DNA of 12,575 nt from an uncultured Ruminococcus sp. (GTDB taxonomy: Bacteria > Bacillota > Clostridia > Oscillospirales > Ruminococcaceae). Each line of letters opens with the position of its first letter. The stretch's first letter is position 1. The position numbers were made by a program, and so were the translations under genes. The stretch covers positions 1 through 12,575 of the forward strand of contig USCU01000013.1 of the NCBI GenBank assembly GCA_900553335.1, given 5' to 3'. Under the pieces are notes generated by a model that worked only from the letters and a program-made list of their open reading frames with translations, did no database searches and was not told the origin of the DNA. This document shows positions 1 through 7,010 of the stretch, in pieces.

Positions 1-234
1 ATGCTTGTGGGTATACTTGCAGCGGTTGCAGCATTTTTCCTTACAATGTTCGTATATAAGGGAATCGGAGAAATATTGAATGAAAACGGACAGATATTGA
101 GTATCCTCGGAGTAAGATCTCTTTACGGGTTCAAGGATATTGTCTGGTATGTTCTTAGCGGATATATTTGTGCGGGCGGTATAATAGGCGCAATAGGCAC
201 AACGATAAGCACAAGAAAATATGTAAAGGTTTAA
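1..234 (+). CDS. ftsX: FtsX cell-division permease-like protein, C-terminal part (5' end outside window)
   Basis: The visible 77 residues contain two hydrophobic membrane segments (about residues 2-20 and 47-66) and end in a Ser-Thr-Arg-Lys-Tyr-x-Lys-Val tail, which matches the usual C-terminus of FtsX (Gly-rich last helix, then S-x-R-(R/K)-(Y/F)-L-K-V). FtsX and the ATPase FtsE form a membrane complex that activates peptidoglycan hydrolases at the division site. The gene runs in from the left edge, so the Met at position 1 is not a real start. The next gene encodes a secreted coiled-coil M23 hydrolase, the classic FtsX partner, which strongly supports the call despite the short fragment. On sequence alone another FtsX/MacB-type permease would be possible. 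Confidence 0.8.
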   Translation: MLVGILAAVAAFFLTMFVYKGIGEILNENGQILSILGVRSLYGFKDIVWYVLSGYICAGGIIGAIGTTISTRKYVKV

Positions 235-248
235 GAATACGCTTCATG

Positions 249-272
249 ACGACAGGCTTTTCAGCTTGTCGT
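249..272 (+). other. Stem-loop between ftsX and the M23 hydrolase gene
   Basis: ACGACAGGC (249-257) pairs with GCTTGTCGT (264-272), with one G-T wobble and a TTTTCA loop. No T-run follows (TTGGCATA), so it is not a convincing terminator. It may be an mRNA-processing or stability element that separates expression of ftsX from the hydrolase. The 116-bp gap shows no clear sigma-A promoter, so the two genes are probably co-transcribed. Confidence 0.4.
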
Positions 273-350
273 TTGGCATAATAGCAGCCGTGTATTTTAC
301 GGCGTATCGGACAAAAAGAGTTTTTTATTTGTTGAAAGGTAAGGTTTAGA

Positions 351-1748
351 ATGATAAAAAAAGCAAAAGTTCTTGAAGCTTCAAAGAGAGTGCTTGTCAT
401 GGCTACTGCGGCAGTTTCGGTTATTGCGATCAGCTCTTCGTTCGGATCTGACTGGAGCGAGCCGATTGTTACAAATGCAGAAAACACAATGGCAGATTAT
501 GAGAAGCAGATTGAAGAGTATCAGCAAAAGCAGGAGGAATTTGATCAGAAGATTGCCGATACCGAAGACGACATAAAAAAAGAAGAGGAAAACCAAGCGG
601 CGATCGAATCTCAAATTGAAACGGTTCAGGCGACAATTTATGAGTACAGCAAGATGATCGGCGAAATCAAAAAAAGCTTAGATAAGGTTCAGGCGAACAT
701 AGATAAGCTCAATGAACAGATTGATGAAACTCAAAAAACAATAAACCAAAAGCAAACAGAGATCGAAACAGATATTGCTAACTTTAAAACAAGACTGAGA
801 GCGATGTATGTAGCAGGTGACGATTCTTATATATCTATATTGCTTGGTTCAAAAGATTTTTATGACGCGCTCATGAAAGCGGAGCTTGTAAAAAGGGTTG
901 CTGCTCATGATGATCAGGCGATAGACAATCTTGTTGAAAAGAAAAATGAACTTGAAGAAGCAAAGAAAGCTTTAGAAACAAAGAAAACTGAGGTTGAAAA
1001 GCAGAAAGCTGAGCTTGAGAGCCAAAAGAAATCGTACAGTGAGAAAAAAGCTGAACAGCAGACACAGATGGATAAGCTGTCAGTATTAGTTGCACAGAGT
1101 AAGGCACATTTAGAAGCTCTGGAAGCGGATAGGTTGGCTCATGAGGCGCAAAGGGAAGCTTATGCTGAGCGTGAGGAAGAAGCTCAGGCAATGTGGAATA
1201 AGCTTTATGCGGAAGCGGAAGCAAGAAGAAAGGCTGCTGAAGAGGAAGCAAGACGTCTTGCTGCGATGGACAAGAATAATAATTATGACACTTCAAATGA
1301 TACCGACTATACGACGGGAACATCAGGTAACTTTATTTGGCCGGTTCCGGGTCACTATGTAATTACATACGGCGTAGGTATGAGATGGGGTGCGTATCAC
1401 GCAGGAATCGATATTTCCGACGGCGGAATTGGCGGAGATCAGATAGTCGCTTCGGACGCAGGAACAGTTGTCGTTGCAGAAAATTACTGTCCGCACGACT
1501 GGGGCAAAAATAGTAGCTGCGGTTGCGGCGGAGGCTACGGAAGATACTGTATCGTTGATCACGGAAACGGATATATGACGCTTTACGGACACATGACGAA
1601 TTGTATAGTAACTGCCGGACAGACAGTAGAACAGGGTGAAACGCTCGGGTATGTAGGCTCTACAGGATTTTCAACCGGAAATCATTTGCATTTTGAGGTA
1701 AGACAGAACGGAGTCGCTATGAATCCCGAGAATTACGTTTCGCCGTAA
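351..1748 (+). CDS. Secreted coiled-coil M23 (LytM) peptidoglycan endopeptidase, PcsB/EnvC type
   Basis: This 465-residue exported protein is the probable FtsEX-controlled murein hydrolase of cell division. Residues 1-43 form a signal peptide (basic start, hydrophobic 14-31, possible cleavage after Ala43). Residues about 45-305 are a Glu/Lys/Gln-rich coiled coil containing the PcsB-like segment around 145-200 (R-L-R-A-M-Y-V, then S-I-L-L-G-S-K-D-F). A short Asn/Asp/Thr linker leads to the LytM domain (about 330-465). The zinc and catalytic residues are intact: His350 and Asp354 in H-A-G-I-D, His414 in Y-G-H, and the H445-L-H447 motif. It should therefore cleave peptide cross-links, unlike the degenerate LytM domain of E. 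coli EnvC. Four cysteines (380, 390, 392, 400) sit in an inserted loop. An AAGGTAAGG-like ribosome site at 335-344 precedes the ATG. The gene ends at a terminator. Confidence 0.88.
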   Translation: MIKKAKVLEASKRVLVMATAAVSVIAISSSFGSDWSEPIVTNAENTMADYEKQIEEYQQKQEEFDQKIADTEDDIKKEEENQAAIESQIETVQATIYEYSKMIGEIKKSLDKVQANIDKLNEQIDETQKTINQKQTEIETDIANFKTRLRAMYVAGDDSYISILLGSKDFYDALMKAELVKRVAAHDDQAIDNLVEKKNELEEAKKALETKKTEVEKQKAELESQKKSYSEKKAEQQTQMDKLSVLVAQSKAHLEALEADRLAHEAQREAYAEREEEAQAMWNKLYAEAEARRKAAEEEARRLAAMDKNNNYDTSNDTDYTTGTSGNFIWPVPGHYVITYGVGMRWGAYHAGIDISDGGIGGDQIVASDAGTVVVAENYCPHDWGKNSSCGCGGGYGRYCIVDHGNGYMTLYGHMTNCIVTAGQTVEQGETLGYVGSTGFSTGNHLHFEVRQNGVAMNPENYVSP

Positions 1749-1775
1749 CCAAAAGATAACAGATTTGTTTTTGAC

Positions 1776-1812
1776 TTCCCCTTGCTGAAAAAAGCGAGGG
1801 GAAAGTTATTTT
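1776..1812 (+). terminator. Intrinsic terminator after the M23 hydrolase gene
   Basis: A 10-bp stem, TTCCCCTTGC (1776-1785) with GCGAGGGGAA (1794-1803), has one wobble pair and an 8-nt loop, and is followed by AGTTATTTT. It separates the ftsX-hydrolase unit from the ribosomal protein transcript. Confidence 0.8.
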
Positions 1813-1831
1813 GAAAATATTAAAAAAACAC

Positions 1832-1860
1832 TTGACAAAGCATCGGGTATCTGATATAAT
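1832..1860 (+). promoter_or_regulatory. Perfect consensus sigma-A promoter of the rplJ-rplL operon
   Basis: TTGACA (1832-1837) and TATAAT (1855-1860) are separated by exactly 17 bases. Both hexamers match the sigma-A/sigma-70 consensus perfectly, as expected for a very strongly expressed ribosomal protein operon. Transcription should begin near 1867, just before the L10 leader. Confidence 0.93.
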
Positions 1861-1869
1861 AACGAAGCA

Positions 1870-1997
1870 TTCGTATCTAAAGACAGCAGGCGGTTTAAAA
1901 AACGGAAGCCCTGCCGAGGATGATGCAAAGTGAAATTATGACTTTGTTTATCTCTTTTTGTCTTTGGATGAAAAGAGATTTTTTCATAAGATACGGA
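1870..1997 (+). promoter_or_regulatory. Ribosomal protein L10 leader (autoregulatory mRNA structure)
   Basis: This leader resembles the L10 leader family of Firmicutes, in which the L10-(L7/L12)4 complex binds its own mRNA and causes attenuation. Visible structure: a long-range closing helix of TTCGTATCT (1870-1878) with AGATACGGA (1989-1997); a helix of GCAGG (1886-1890) with CCTGC near 1910-1914; a small hairpin CAAAGT/ACTTTG (1926-1931 with 1941-1946); and CTAAAGACA (1877-1885), complementary to TGTCTTTGG (1959-1967) in the terminator loop. That last pairing competes with the closing helix for 1877-1878 and could act as the antiterminator. The location directly upstream of rplJ supports the call. 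Confidence 0.85.
1950..1984 (+). terminator. Attenuator terminator inside the L10 leader
   Basis: ATCTCTTTT (1950-1958) pairs perfectly with AAAAGAGAT (1971-1979), followed by a T5 run (1980-1984). It lies upstream of the rplJ start, so it is a conditional terminator. Excess L10/L12 complex would be expected to favour it and stop transcription. Confidence 0.82.
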
Positions 1998-2027
1998 TTA
2001 AATCTTTAATCTAGTGAGGTGAAAAAA

Positions 2028-2537
2028 ATGCCAAGTGAGAAGATATTGCTTGCAAAGCAGGAAAAGGTTGCCGCTTTAACAGAAGCTATTAAGAACTCAG
2101 CTGCAGGTGTACTCGTTGATTACAGAGGAATTACTGTAGAAGAGGATACAAAGCTTCGTAAGGAGCTTAGAGAAGCAGGAGTTATTTATACTGTTGAAAA
2201 GAACTCAATGCTTCGTTTCGCTCTTAAAAATGCAGGTCTTGATGAGCTGACAGGCGTTTTGGAGGGAACAACAGCTATCGCTATCTCTAACGACGACCAG
2301 ACAGCTCCTGCTAGAATTCTCGGTAAGTTTGCAAGCGAGCATGACGATAAGTTCAACTTTAAGGCAGGATTTATCGGCTCGGAAATTTACGATGAGGCAG
2401 GCGTTACTGCACTTTCAAAAATTCCTTCAAAGGAAATTTTGCTTGCACAGCTCGTTGGTTCGCTTCAGGGACCTATTACAGGTCTTGCTGCAATTCTCAA
2501 GGCTGTTCACGACAGCAAGGAGGGAGAGGTTGCATAA
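2028..2537 (+). CDS. rplJ: 50S ribosomal protein L10
   Basis: This 169-residue protein is L10 (uL10), the base of the ribosomal stalk. Its N-terminal domain binds 23S rRNA and L11, and its C-terminal helix carries the L7/L12 dimers. Typical features are the V-D-Y-R-G-I-T-V-E-E-D-T-K-L-R-K segment near residues 32-47, the S-K-E-I-L-L-A-Q-L-V-G segment in the last third, and a C-terminal amphipathic helix. The chosen start is the ATG at 2028, with a GTGAGGTG ribosome site at 2014-2021. A longer frame from the GTG at 2019 would begin inside that ribosome site and is less likely. L10 is also the repressor of its own operon through the leader upstream. rplL follows 72 bp downstream. Confidence 0.96.
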   Translation: MPSEKILLAKQEKVAALTEAIKNSAAGVLVDYRGITVEEDTKLRKELREAGVIYTVEKNSMLRFALKNAGLDELTGVLEGTTAIAISNDDQTAPARILGKFASEHDDKFNFKAGFIGSEIYDEAGVTALSKIPSKEILLAQLVGSLQGPITGLAAILKAVHDSKEGEVA

Positions 2538-2564
2538 TTTATATGCTTCCTAAAACATTAAAAG

Positions 2565-2580
2565 CGGGTTATTAAACCCG
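2565..2580 (+). other. Small hairpin between rplJ and rplL
   Basis: CGGGTT (2565-2570) pairs with AACCCG (2575-2580) across an ATTA loop. The bases after it are A-rich (AAAACAAAAA), so it should not terminate transcription. It may be an RNA processing or stability site that lets L12 be made in excess over L10, as ribosome stoichiometry requires. That role is inferred from position. Confidence 0.4.
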
Positions 2581-2609
2581 AAAACAAAAATTAAAAAGGA
2601 GAAATTATC

Positions 2610-2981
2610 ATGGCTTCAGAGAAGATTTTAAAGTTTGTAGAAGATGTTAAGGAATTGTCAGTTCTTGAGCTCGCAGAGCTTGTTGAGGCAATTCAGGACG
2701 AATTTGGTGTAACAGCTGCTGTTGCTGCTGCTCCTGCTGCTGGCGGCGCTGCTGGCGGAGAGGCTGAAAAGACTGATTTTGACGTAATTCTTGCTTCATT
2801 CGGCGATTCTAAGATGGCTGTTATCAAGGCTGTTAAGGAGATCACAGGTCTTGGACTTAAGGAGTCTAAGGAGCTTGTTGAGTCTGCACCTAAGGCTATC
2901 AAGGAAGCTTGTCCTAAGGCAGAGGCTGAGGAGATCAAGACTAAGCTTGAGGACGCAGGCGCTACTGTTGAGCTTAAGTAA
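2610..2981 (+). CDS. rplL: 50S ribosomal protein L7/L12
   Basis: This 123-residue acidic protein has the standard L7/L12 plan. An N-terminal dimerisation domain (about 1-33) binds L10. A flexible Ala/Gly hinge (about 37-52) follows. The C-terminal domain (about 54-123) carries the conserved [24 protein letters not shown] surface, which contacts translation factors such as EF-Tu and EF-G. An AAAGGAG ribosome site (2596-2601) lies 8 bases before the ATG. Length and sequence are typical. It is the last gene of this short operon and is followed by a strong terminator; rpoB does not follow. Confidence 0.97.
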   Translation: MASEKILKFVEDVKELSVLELAELVEAIQDEFGVTAAVAAAPAAGGAAGGEAEKTDFDVILASFGDSKMAVIKAVKEITGLGLKESKELVESAPKAIKEACPKAEAEEIKTKLEDAGATVELK

Positions 2982-3005
2982 TTGCATTAATACTAAATGC
3001 TATAA

Positions 3006-3034
3006 GGACGGAAGATTTTTCTTCCGTTCTTTTT
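3006..3034 (+). terminator. Intrinsic terminator after rplL
   Basis: GGACGGAAGA (3006-3015) pairs with TCTTCCGTTC (3020-3029) around a TTTT loop, with one wobble, followed by T5. It ends the rplJ-rplL transcript. Confidence 0.9.
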
Positions 3035-3077
3035 CGCTGTATAAAAGATATTTTCTCAAAAATTTGTAGGTTTTTGC

Positions 3078-3106
3078 TTTACAAACCAAATAACTTGTGA
3101 TAAAAT
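3078..3106 (+). promoter_or_regulatory. Sigma-A promoter of the PFOR gene, extended -10 type
   Basis: TTTACA (3078-3083), a 17-base spacer, and TAAAAT (3101-3106) preceded by TGA (3098-3100), which forms an extended -10. Transcription would start near 3113, leaving a leader of about 87 bases before the PFOR start codon. Confidence 0.75.
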
Positions 3107-3131
3107 AAATAGGAACATAATGTAAGGTATT

Positions 3132-3166
3132 GCCTTTGGTTAACAAAGGCGCTTTGCCGATTTTTT
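3132..3166 (+). promoter_or_regulatory. PFOR leader with two mutually exclusive hairpins (possible attenuator)
   Basis: GCCTTTG (3132-3138) can pair with CAAAGGC (3144-3150). Alternatively CAAAG (3144-3148) can pair with CTTTG (3152-3156), a short hairpin followed by CCGA and a T6 run (3161-3166). The two structures share the same middle strand, which suggests an attenuator or a weak leader terminator. The second hairpin is only 5 bp, so this is tentative. Confidence 0.35.
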
Positions 3167-3199
3167 ATGTAGTTTAATAATATCCAGAGGAGGATAAAA

Positions 3200-6100
3200 A
3201 TGGCTAGAAAAATGAAAACCATGGATGGTAACAATGCTGCTGCATGGGCGTCATATCCGTTTACTGAAGTAGCTGCTATCTATCCTATCACACCATCGTC
3301 TGTTATGGCGGAGGTAACTGACCAGTGGTCTGCTAAGGGACAGACAAACATTTTCGGAACACCTGTTAAGGTGGCTGAAATGCAGTCTGAAGCAGGAGCT
3401 TCGGGTACTGTACACGGTTCTTTGTCAGCAGGTGCGCTTACAACTACTTATACTGCTTCACAGGGACTTTTACTTATGATCCCAAATATGTATAAGATCG
3501 CAGGAGAATTGCTTCCTTGTGTTATTCATGTATCTGCAAGATGTGTAGCATCTCATGCTCTTAACATTTTCGGAGATCACTCTGACGTTTATGCTTGCCG
3601 TCAGACAGGATTTGCAATGCTTTGTTCAACAAACCCACAGGAGGTTATGGATCTCGGTACTGTAGCGCATCTTGCTACAATTAAGGGAAGAGTTCCGTTC
3701 ATTCATTTCTTTGACGGATTCAGAACATCTCATGAGATTCAGAAGATCGAAACATGGGACAAGGCTGACGTTGAAGAGATGGTTGACAAAAAGGCTATAC
3801 AGGAATTCAGAAACAGAGCTATAAACCCTGAGCATCCATCACTTCGCGGTACTGCTCAGAACCCGGATATATTCTTCCAGGCAAGAGAAGCTTGTAACAA
3901 GTATTATGATGAGATTCCGAATGTTGTTGAAGAATACATGGACAAGGTCAACAAGAAGATCGGAACTGATTATAAGCTCTTTAACTATTACGGACATCCA
4001 CAGGCTAAGCATATCATAGTTGCTATGGGTTCTGTATGTGATACTATTGAAGAAACTATTGACGCACTTAACGCTGAGGGTGCAGAGCTTGGTCTTGTTA
4101 AGGTTCGTCTTTACAGACCGTTTGTAGCTTCTAAGTTTATCGAGGCTATTCCTGATTCTGTTACACAGATTTCTGTTCTTGACAGAACAAAAGAGCCGGG
4201 ATCACTCGGCGAGCCGCTTTACCTTGACGTAGTTGCAGCTCTTAAGGGAACACAGTTCCATGATGTAACGATAGCATCCGGTAGATACGGACTTGGTTCT
4301 AAGGATACAACTCCTGCACAGATCAAGGCTGTTTACTGGAACGCTGAGTTCAAAGATAGCTTTAAGCCTAGATTTACAATCGGTATTGATGACGATGTAA
4401 CTTATCTCTCTCTCGAAGCTGAGGATAAGCTTGATACTGCACCTGAGGGAACGACAGCTTGTAAGTTCTGGGGACTCGGAGCAGACGGTACGGTAGGTGC
4501 TAATAAGAACTCGATCAAAATTATCGGTGACCACACTGATCTTTACGCACAGGCATATTTTGCATATGACTCTAAGAAATCGGGCGGTGTAACTGTTTCT
4601 CACTTAAGATTCGGTAAGACTCCTATTAAGTCGACTTACCTGATCAATCAGGCTGATTTTGTTGCTTGCCACAATGAGTCATATATCACTAAGTACAACA
4701 TCGTAAACGATATTAAGCCGGGCGGAACATTCCTTCTAAATACTCAGTGGGATGAAAAGGGCCTTGAAAAGCACCTCCCGGGACAGGTTAAGAGATATAT
4801 CGCAGAAAACAATATCAAGTTCTACATCATCAACGGTGTTAAGATCGGTAAGGAAATCGGACTCGGAAACAGAATTAACACAGTTTTACAGTCTGCATTC
4901 TTTAAGCTTTCAGGTATTATTCCTATGGAAGATGCTATCAAGTACATGAAGGACGCAGCTACAGCTTCTTATTCTAAGAAGGGTGAAGCTATCGTTAAGA
5001 TGAACCACGATGCTATCGATGCCGGCTGTGAGCAGGTTGTTGAGGTTAAGGTTCCTGAGTCATGGAAAACAGCTAAGGACACTAAGATGGGTCAGAAGGC
5101 TGTTAAGATCGCAGATAAGAATTTACAGAAGTTTGTAAATGATATACTTATTCCTTGCAATGCTCAGGAGGGTGATAAGCTCCCTGTATCTACATTCAAG
5201 GACATGGCAGACGGTACATTCCCACAGGGATCTGCTGCATTTGAGAAGAGAGGAATTGCTGTTGACGTTCCTTGTTGGAACAGTGATAACTGTATTCAGT
5301 GTAACTTCTGTTCATATGTTTGTCCTCACGCAGTAATCAGACCTGCTGTAATGACTGACGAAGAGCTTGCTAAAGCTCCGAAGCTTGCACAGGAAAAGGC
5401 AAAGCCGATGACAGGTATGCCTGGATATAATTTCGTAATGACAATGTCTGCTCTTGACTGTACAGGATGCGGTTCTTGTGTAAATGTATGTCCCGGTAAG
5501 AAGGGTAACAAGGCTCTTAGCATGATGCCGCTTGAAACACAGCTTGCTGAGCAAGAAGTATTCAACTATGCTCTTACACTTCCTGAGAAGAAGGATGTTT
5601 TAGAAAAGTTTAAGGAAACAACCGTTAAGGGTTCACAGTTCAAGCAGCCGCTTCTTGAATTCTCAGGCGCTTGTGCAGGATGCGGAGAAACTCCTTATGC
5701 TAAGCTTATTACACAGCTCTTCGGCGACAGAATGTATATTGCTAACGCTACAGGATGTTCTTCAATCTGGGGCGGATCAGCACCTACAACACCATATACT
5801 GTAAACAAGGACGGAAAGGGACCTGCTTGGGCAAACTCACTCTTCGAGGATAACGCTGAGTATGGTTACGGAATGTTCCTTGCACAGAATACTATAAGAC
5901 AGAGAACTGTAGCTAAGGTTTTAGAGCTTCAAAAGTCAACAAAGACAGCTTCTCTTAAGAAGGCTATTGAGGGATATCTCTCAACAATAGATAACGGTGC
6001 TGCTAACAGTGCTGCAACAGACGAGCTTATAGCAGCTCTTAAGAAGAGCAAGTCGAAGGCTGCTGAGGAAATACTCAAGGATGCAGATTTCTTAAGAAAG

Positions 6101-6766
6101 AAATCAATGTGGGTATTCGGAGGCGACGGATGGGCATACGACATCGGCTTCTCAGGACTTGATCACGTTATCGCACAGGGTGAAGATGTAAACATTTTTG
6201 TATTCGATACAGAGGTTTACTCAAATACAGGCGGACAGTCTTCTAAGTCTACACCAACAGGTGCTATCGCACAGTTCGCAGCAGCTGGTAAGGAAGTTAA
6301 GAAGAAAGACTTGGCAGGAATCGCTATGACATACGGATATGTATATGTTGCTCACATTGCAATGGGTGCAGATTACAACCAGTGTATCAAGGCAATCACA
6401 GAGGCTGAGGCTTATAACGGACCTTCTCTTATCATTGCTTACGCTCCATGTATCAACCACGGTATTAAGGGCGGCATGAGCATTGCTCAGACTGAGGAGA
6501 AGAAGGCTGTTGAGTCGGGTTATTGGCACCTCTACAGATTCAATCCTGACCTTAAGAAGGAGGGCAAGGATCCGTTTATCCTTGATTCTAAGGCTCCTAC
6601 TAAGGATTATAAGGACTTTATCATGGGCGAGGTTAGATACAATGCTCTTGCTAGACAGAATCCTGAAAGAGCTGAAAAACTCTTTGATAACGCTGTAAAG
6701 AATGCTGCTGACAGATATGATTATCTCAAGCGTCTTGCTAAGCTTTACAACGATAGTGAGAAGTAA
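3200..6766 (+). CDS. nifJ: Pyruvate:ferredoxin (flavodoxin) oxidoreductase, single-chain PFOR
   Basis: This 1188-residue cytoplasmic enzyme oxidises pyruvate with CoA to acetyl-CoA and CO2 and reduces ferredoxin, using thiamine diphosphate (TPP). It is a full-length fused PFOR. The N-terminal domain has the Y-P-I-T-P-S-S motif (residues 29-35). The CoA-region core has S-V-L-D-R-T-K-E-P-G. Two ferredoxin-type [4Fe-4S] sites follow: C698-x2-C701-x2-C704-x3-C708 and C754-x2-C757-x2-C760-x3-C764. The C-terminal TPP domain has C825-A-G-C828-G-E and Cys1084 (Y-A-P-C-I-N-H-G), likely ligands of the third cluster, plus G-D976-G-W and N-T-G-G-Q for Mg-TPP. An AGAGGAGG ribosome site (3186-3193) precedes the ATG. 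Lys is mostly AAG and the codon choice resembles rplJ/rplL, which suggests very high expression. It appears monocistronic. Confidence 0.97.
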   Translation: MARKMKTMDGNNAAAWASYPFTEVAAIYPITPSSVMAEVTDQWSAKGQTNIFGTPVKVAEMQSEAGASGTVHGSLSAGALTTTYTASQGLLLMIPNMYKIAGELLPCVIHVSARCVASHALNIFGDHSDVYACRQTGFAMLCSTNPQEVMDLGTVAHLATIKGRVPFIHFFDGFRTSHEIQKIETWDKADVEEMVDKKAIQEFRNRAINPEHPSLRGTAQNPDIFFQAREACNKYYDEIPNVVEEYMDKVNKKIGTDYKLFNYYGHPQAKHIIVAMGSVCDTIEETIDALNAEGAELGLVKVRLYRPFVASKFIEAIPDSVTQISVLDRTKEPGSLGEPLYLDVVAALKGTQFHDVTIASGRYGLGSKDTTPAQIKAVYWNAEFKDSFKPRFTIGIDDDVTYLSLEAEDKLDTAPEGTTACKFWGLGADGTVGANKNSIKIIGDHTDLYAQAYFAYDSKKSGGVTVSHLRFGKTPIKSTYLINQADFVACHNESYITKYNIVNDIKPGGTFLLNTQWDEKGLEKHLPGQVKRYIAENNIKFYIINGVKIGKEIGLGNRINTVLQSAFFKLSGIIPMEDAIKYMKDAATASYSKKGEAIVKMNHDAIDAGCEQVVEVKVPESWKTAKDTKMGQKAVKIADKNLQKFVNDILIPCNAQEGDKLPVSTFKDMADGTFPQGSAAFEKRGIAVDVPCWNSDNCIQCNFCSYVCPHAVIRPAVMTDEELAKAPKLAQEKAKPMTGMPGYNFVMTMSALDCTGCGSCVNVCPGKKGNKALSMMPLETQLAEQEVFNYALTLPEKKDVLEKFKETTVKGSQFKQPLLEFSGACAGCGETPYAKLITQLFGDRMYIANATGCSSIWGGSAPTTPYTVNKDGKGPAWANSLFEDNAEYGYGMFLAQNTIRQRTVAKVLELQKSTKTASLKKAIEGYLSTIDNGAANSAATDELIAALKKSKSKAAEEILKDADFLRKKSMWVFGGDGWAYDIGFSGLDHVIAQGEDVNIFVFDTEVYSNTGGQSSKSTPTGAIAQFAAAGKEVKKKDLAGIAMTYGYVYVAHIAMGADYNQCIKAITEAEAYNGPSLIIAYAPCINHGIKGGMSIAQTEEKKAVESGYWHLYRFNPDLKKEGKDPFILDSKAPTKDYKDFIMGEVRYNALARQNPERAEKLFDNAVKNAADRYDYLKRLAKLYNDSEK

Positions 6767-6784
6767 TCTCTAAATTTAAACTCT

Positions 6785-6827
6785 AAGCGGCAGAGGAACT
6801 TTACCTCTGCCGCTTTTTTGTTTTTTT
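6785..6827 (+). terminator. Strong intrinsic terminator after PFOR
   Basis: A 12-bp GC-rich stem (6785-6796 with 6804-6815, core AGCGGCAGAGG/CCTCTGCCGCT) has a 7-base loop and is followed by T6-G-T7. It faces the minus-strand terminator of the convergent glycosyltransferase gene. Confidence 0.95.
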
Positions 6828-6835
6828 GCGTAAAT

Positions 6836-6864
6836 AAAAAAACCTGCCGTTAAAAACAGCAGGT
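6836..6864 (-). terminator. Minus-strand intrinsic terminator of the GT2 gene (distal copy)
   Basis: Read on the minus strand, ACCTGC pairs with GCAGGT (6859-6864 with 6842-6847 in plus coordinates) around an 11-base loop, followed by a T7 run (complement of A7 at 6836-6842). It sits back to back with the PFOR terminator, so the two convergent transcripts are insulated. Confidence 0.75.
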
Positions 6865-6920
6865 CGAATGCATAAACAACGATTATGTTCCCCGTTTCTA
6901 AGGGGTTAATGCTCGGTCGT

Positions 6921-6958
6921 TTGTTAAATGACGGGGCAATGCCCCATATTGAAAACAA
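6921..6958. repeat. B repeat copy 1 (imperfect palindrome)
   Basis: TTGTT (6921-6925) and AACAA (6954-6958) flank an inner perfect hairpin, GGGGC-AAT-GCCCC (6933-6945). The core AATGACGGGGC and the following ATTGAA match B copies at 8046-8076, 8341-8371 and 8483-8516. This copy lies beyond the 3' end of the glycosyltransferase gene; the others lie beyond its 5' end. Confidence 0.6.
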
Positions 6959-6978
6959 GACTTTTAATAGAACAGAGA

Positions 6979-7010
6979 ATAAAACCTGTAATTTATTGAA
7001 AACAGCAGGT
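6979..7010 (-). terminator. Minus-strand terminator-like hairpin (proximal, degenerate copy)
   Basis: On the minus strand ACCTG (7010-7006) pairs with CAGGT (6988-6984), followed by TTTATT. It shares a 17-base segment (ATTCGACCTGCTGTTTT on the minus strand) with the distal terminator at 6836-6864, so the two are duplicates. The longer loop and broken T-run make this copy weaker. Confidence 0.45.

Noticed and set aside
273..298. Possible promoter (TTGGCA ... TATTTT) before the M23 gene
   Set aside because: The spacing is only 14 bases and the -10 is poor. Read-through from ftsX is more likely.
871..1323. 150-codon minus-strand open frame
   Set aside because: It lies opposite the coiled-coil coding region of the M23 gene. 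Its Leu/Pro/Gln-rich composition is that of an antisense shadow and it has no start signals.
2019..2027. GTG at 2019 as the start of rplJ, adding Met-Lys-Lys
   Set aside because: The GTG lies inside the GTGAGGTG ribosome site. The ATG at 2028 has correct spacing and gives the standard L10 N-terminus.
2565..2580. Hairpin between rplJ and rplL as a terminator
   Set aside because: The hairpin is followed by an A-rich tract, not T, and rplL has no separate promoter visible.
5312..5565. Cys-rich minus-strand open frames opposite PFOR
   Set aside because: They overlap the well-supported ferredoxin-like region of PFOR on the opposite strand and match nothing recognisable.
6776..6958. 60-codon minus-strand open frame in the convergent intergenic region
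   Set aside because: It spans both back-to-back terminators and the B palindrome, and has no ribosome site or recognisable product.
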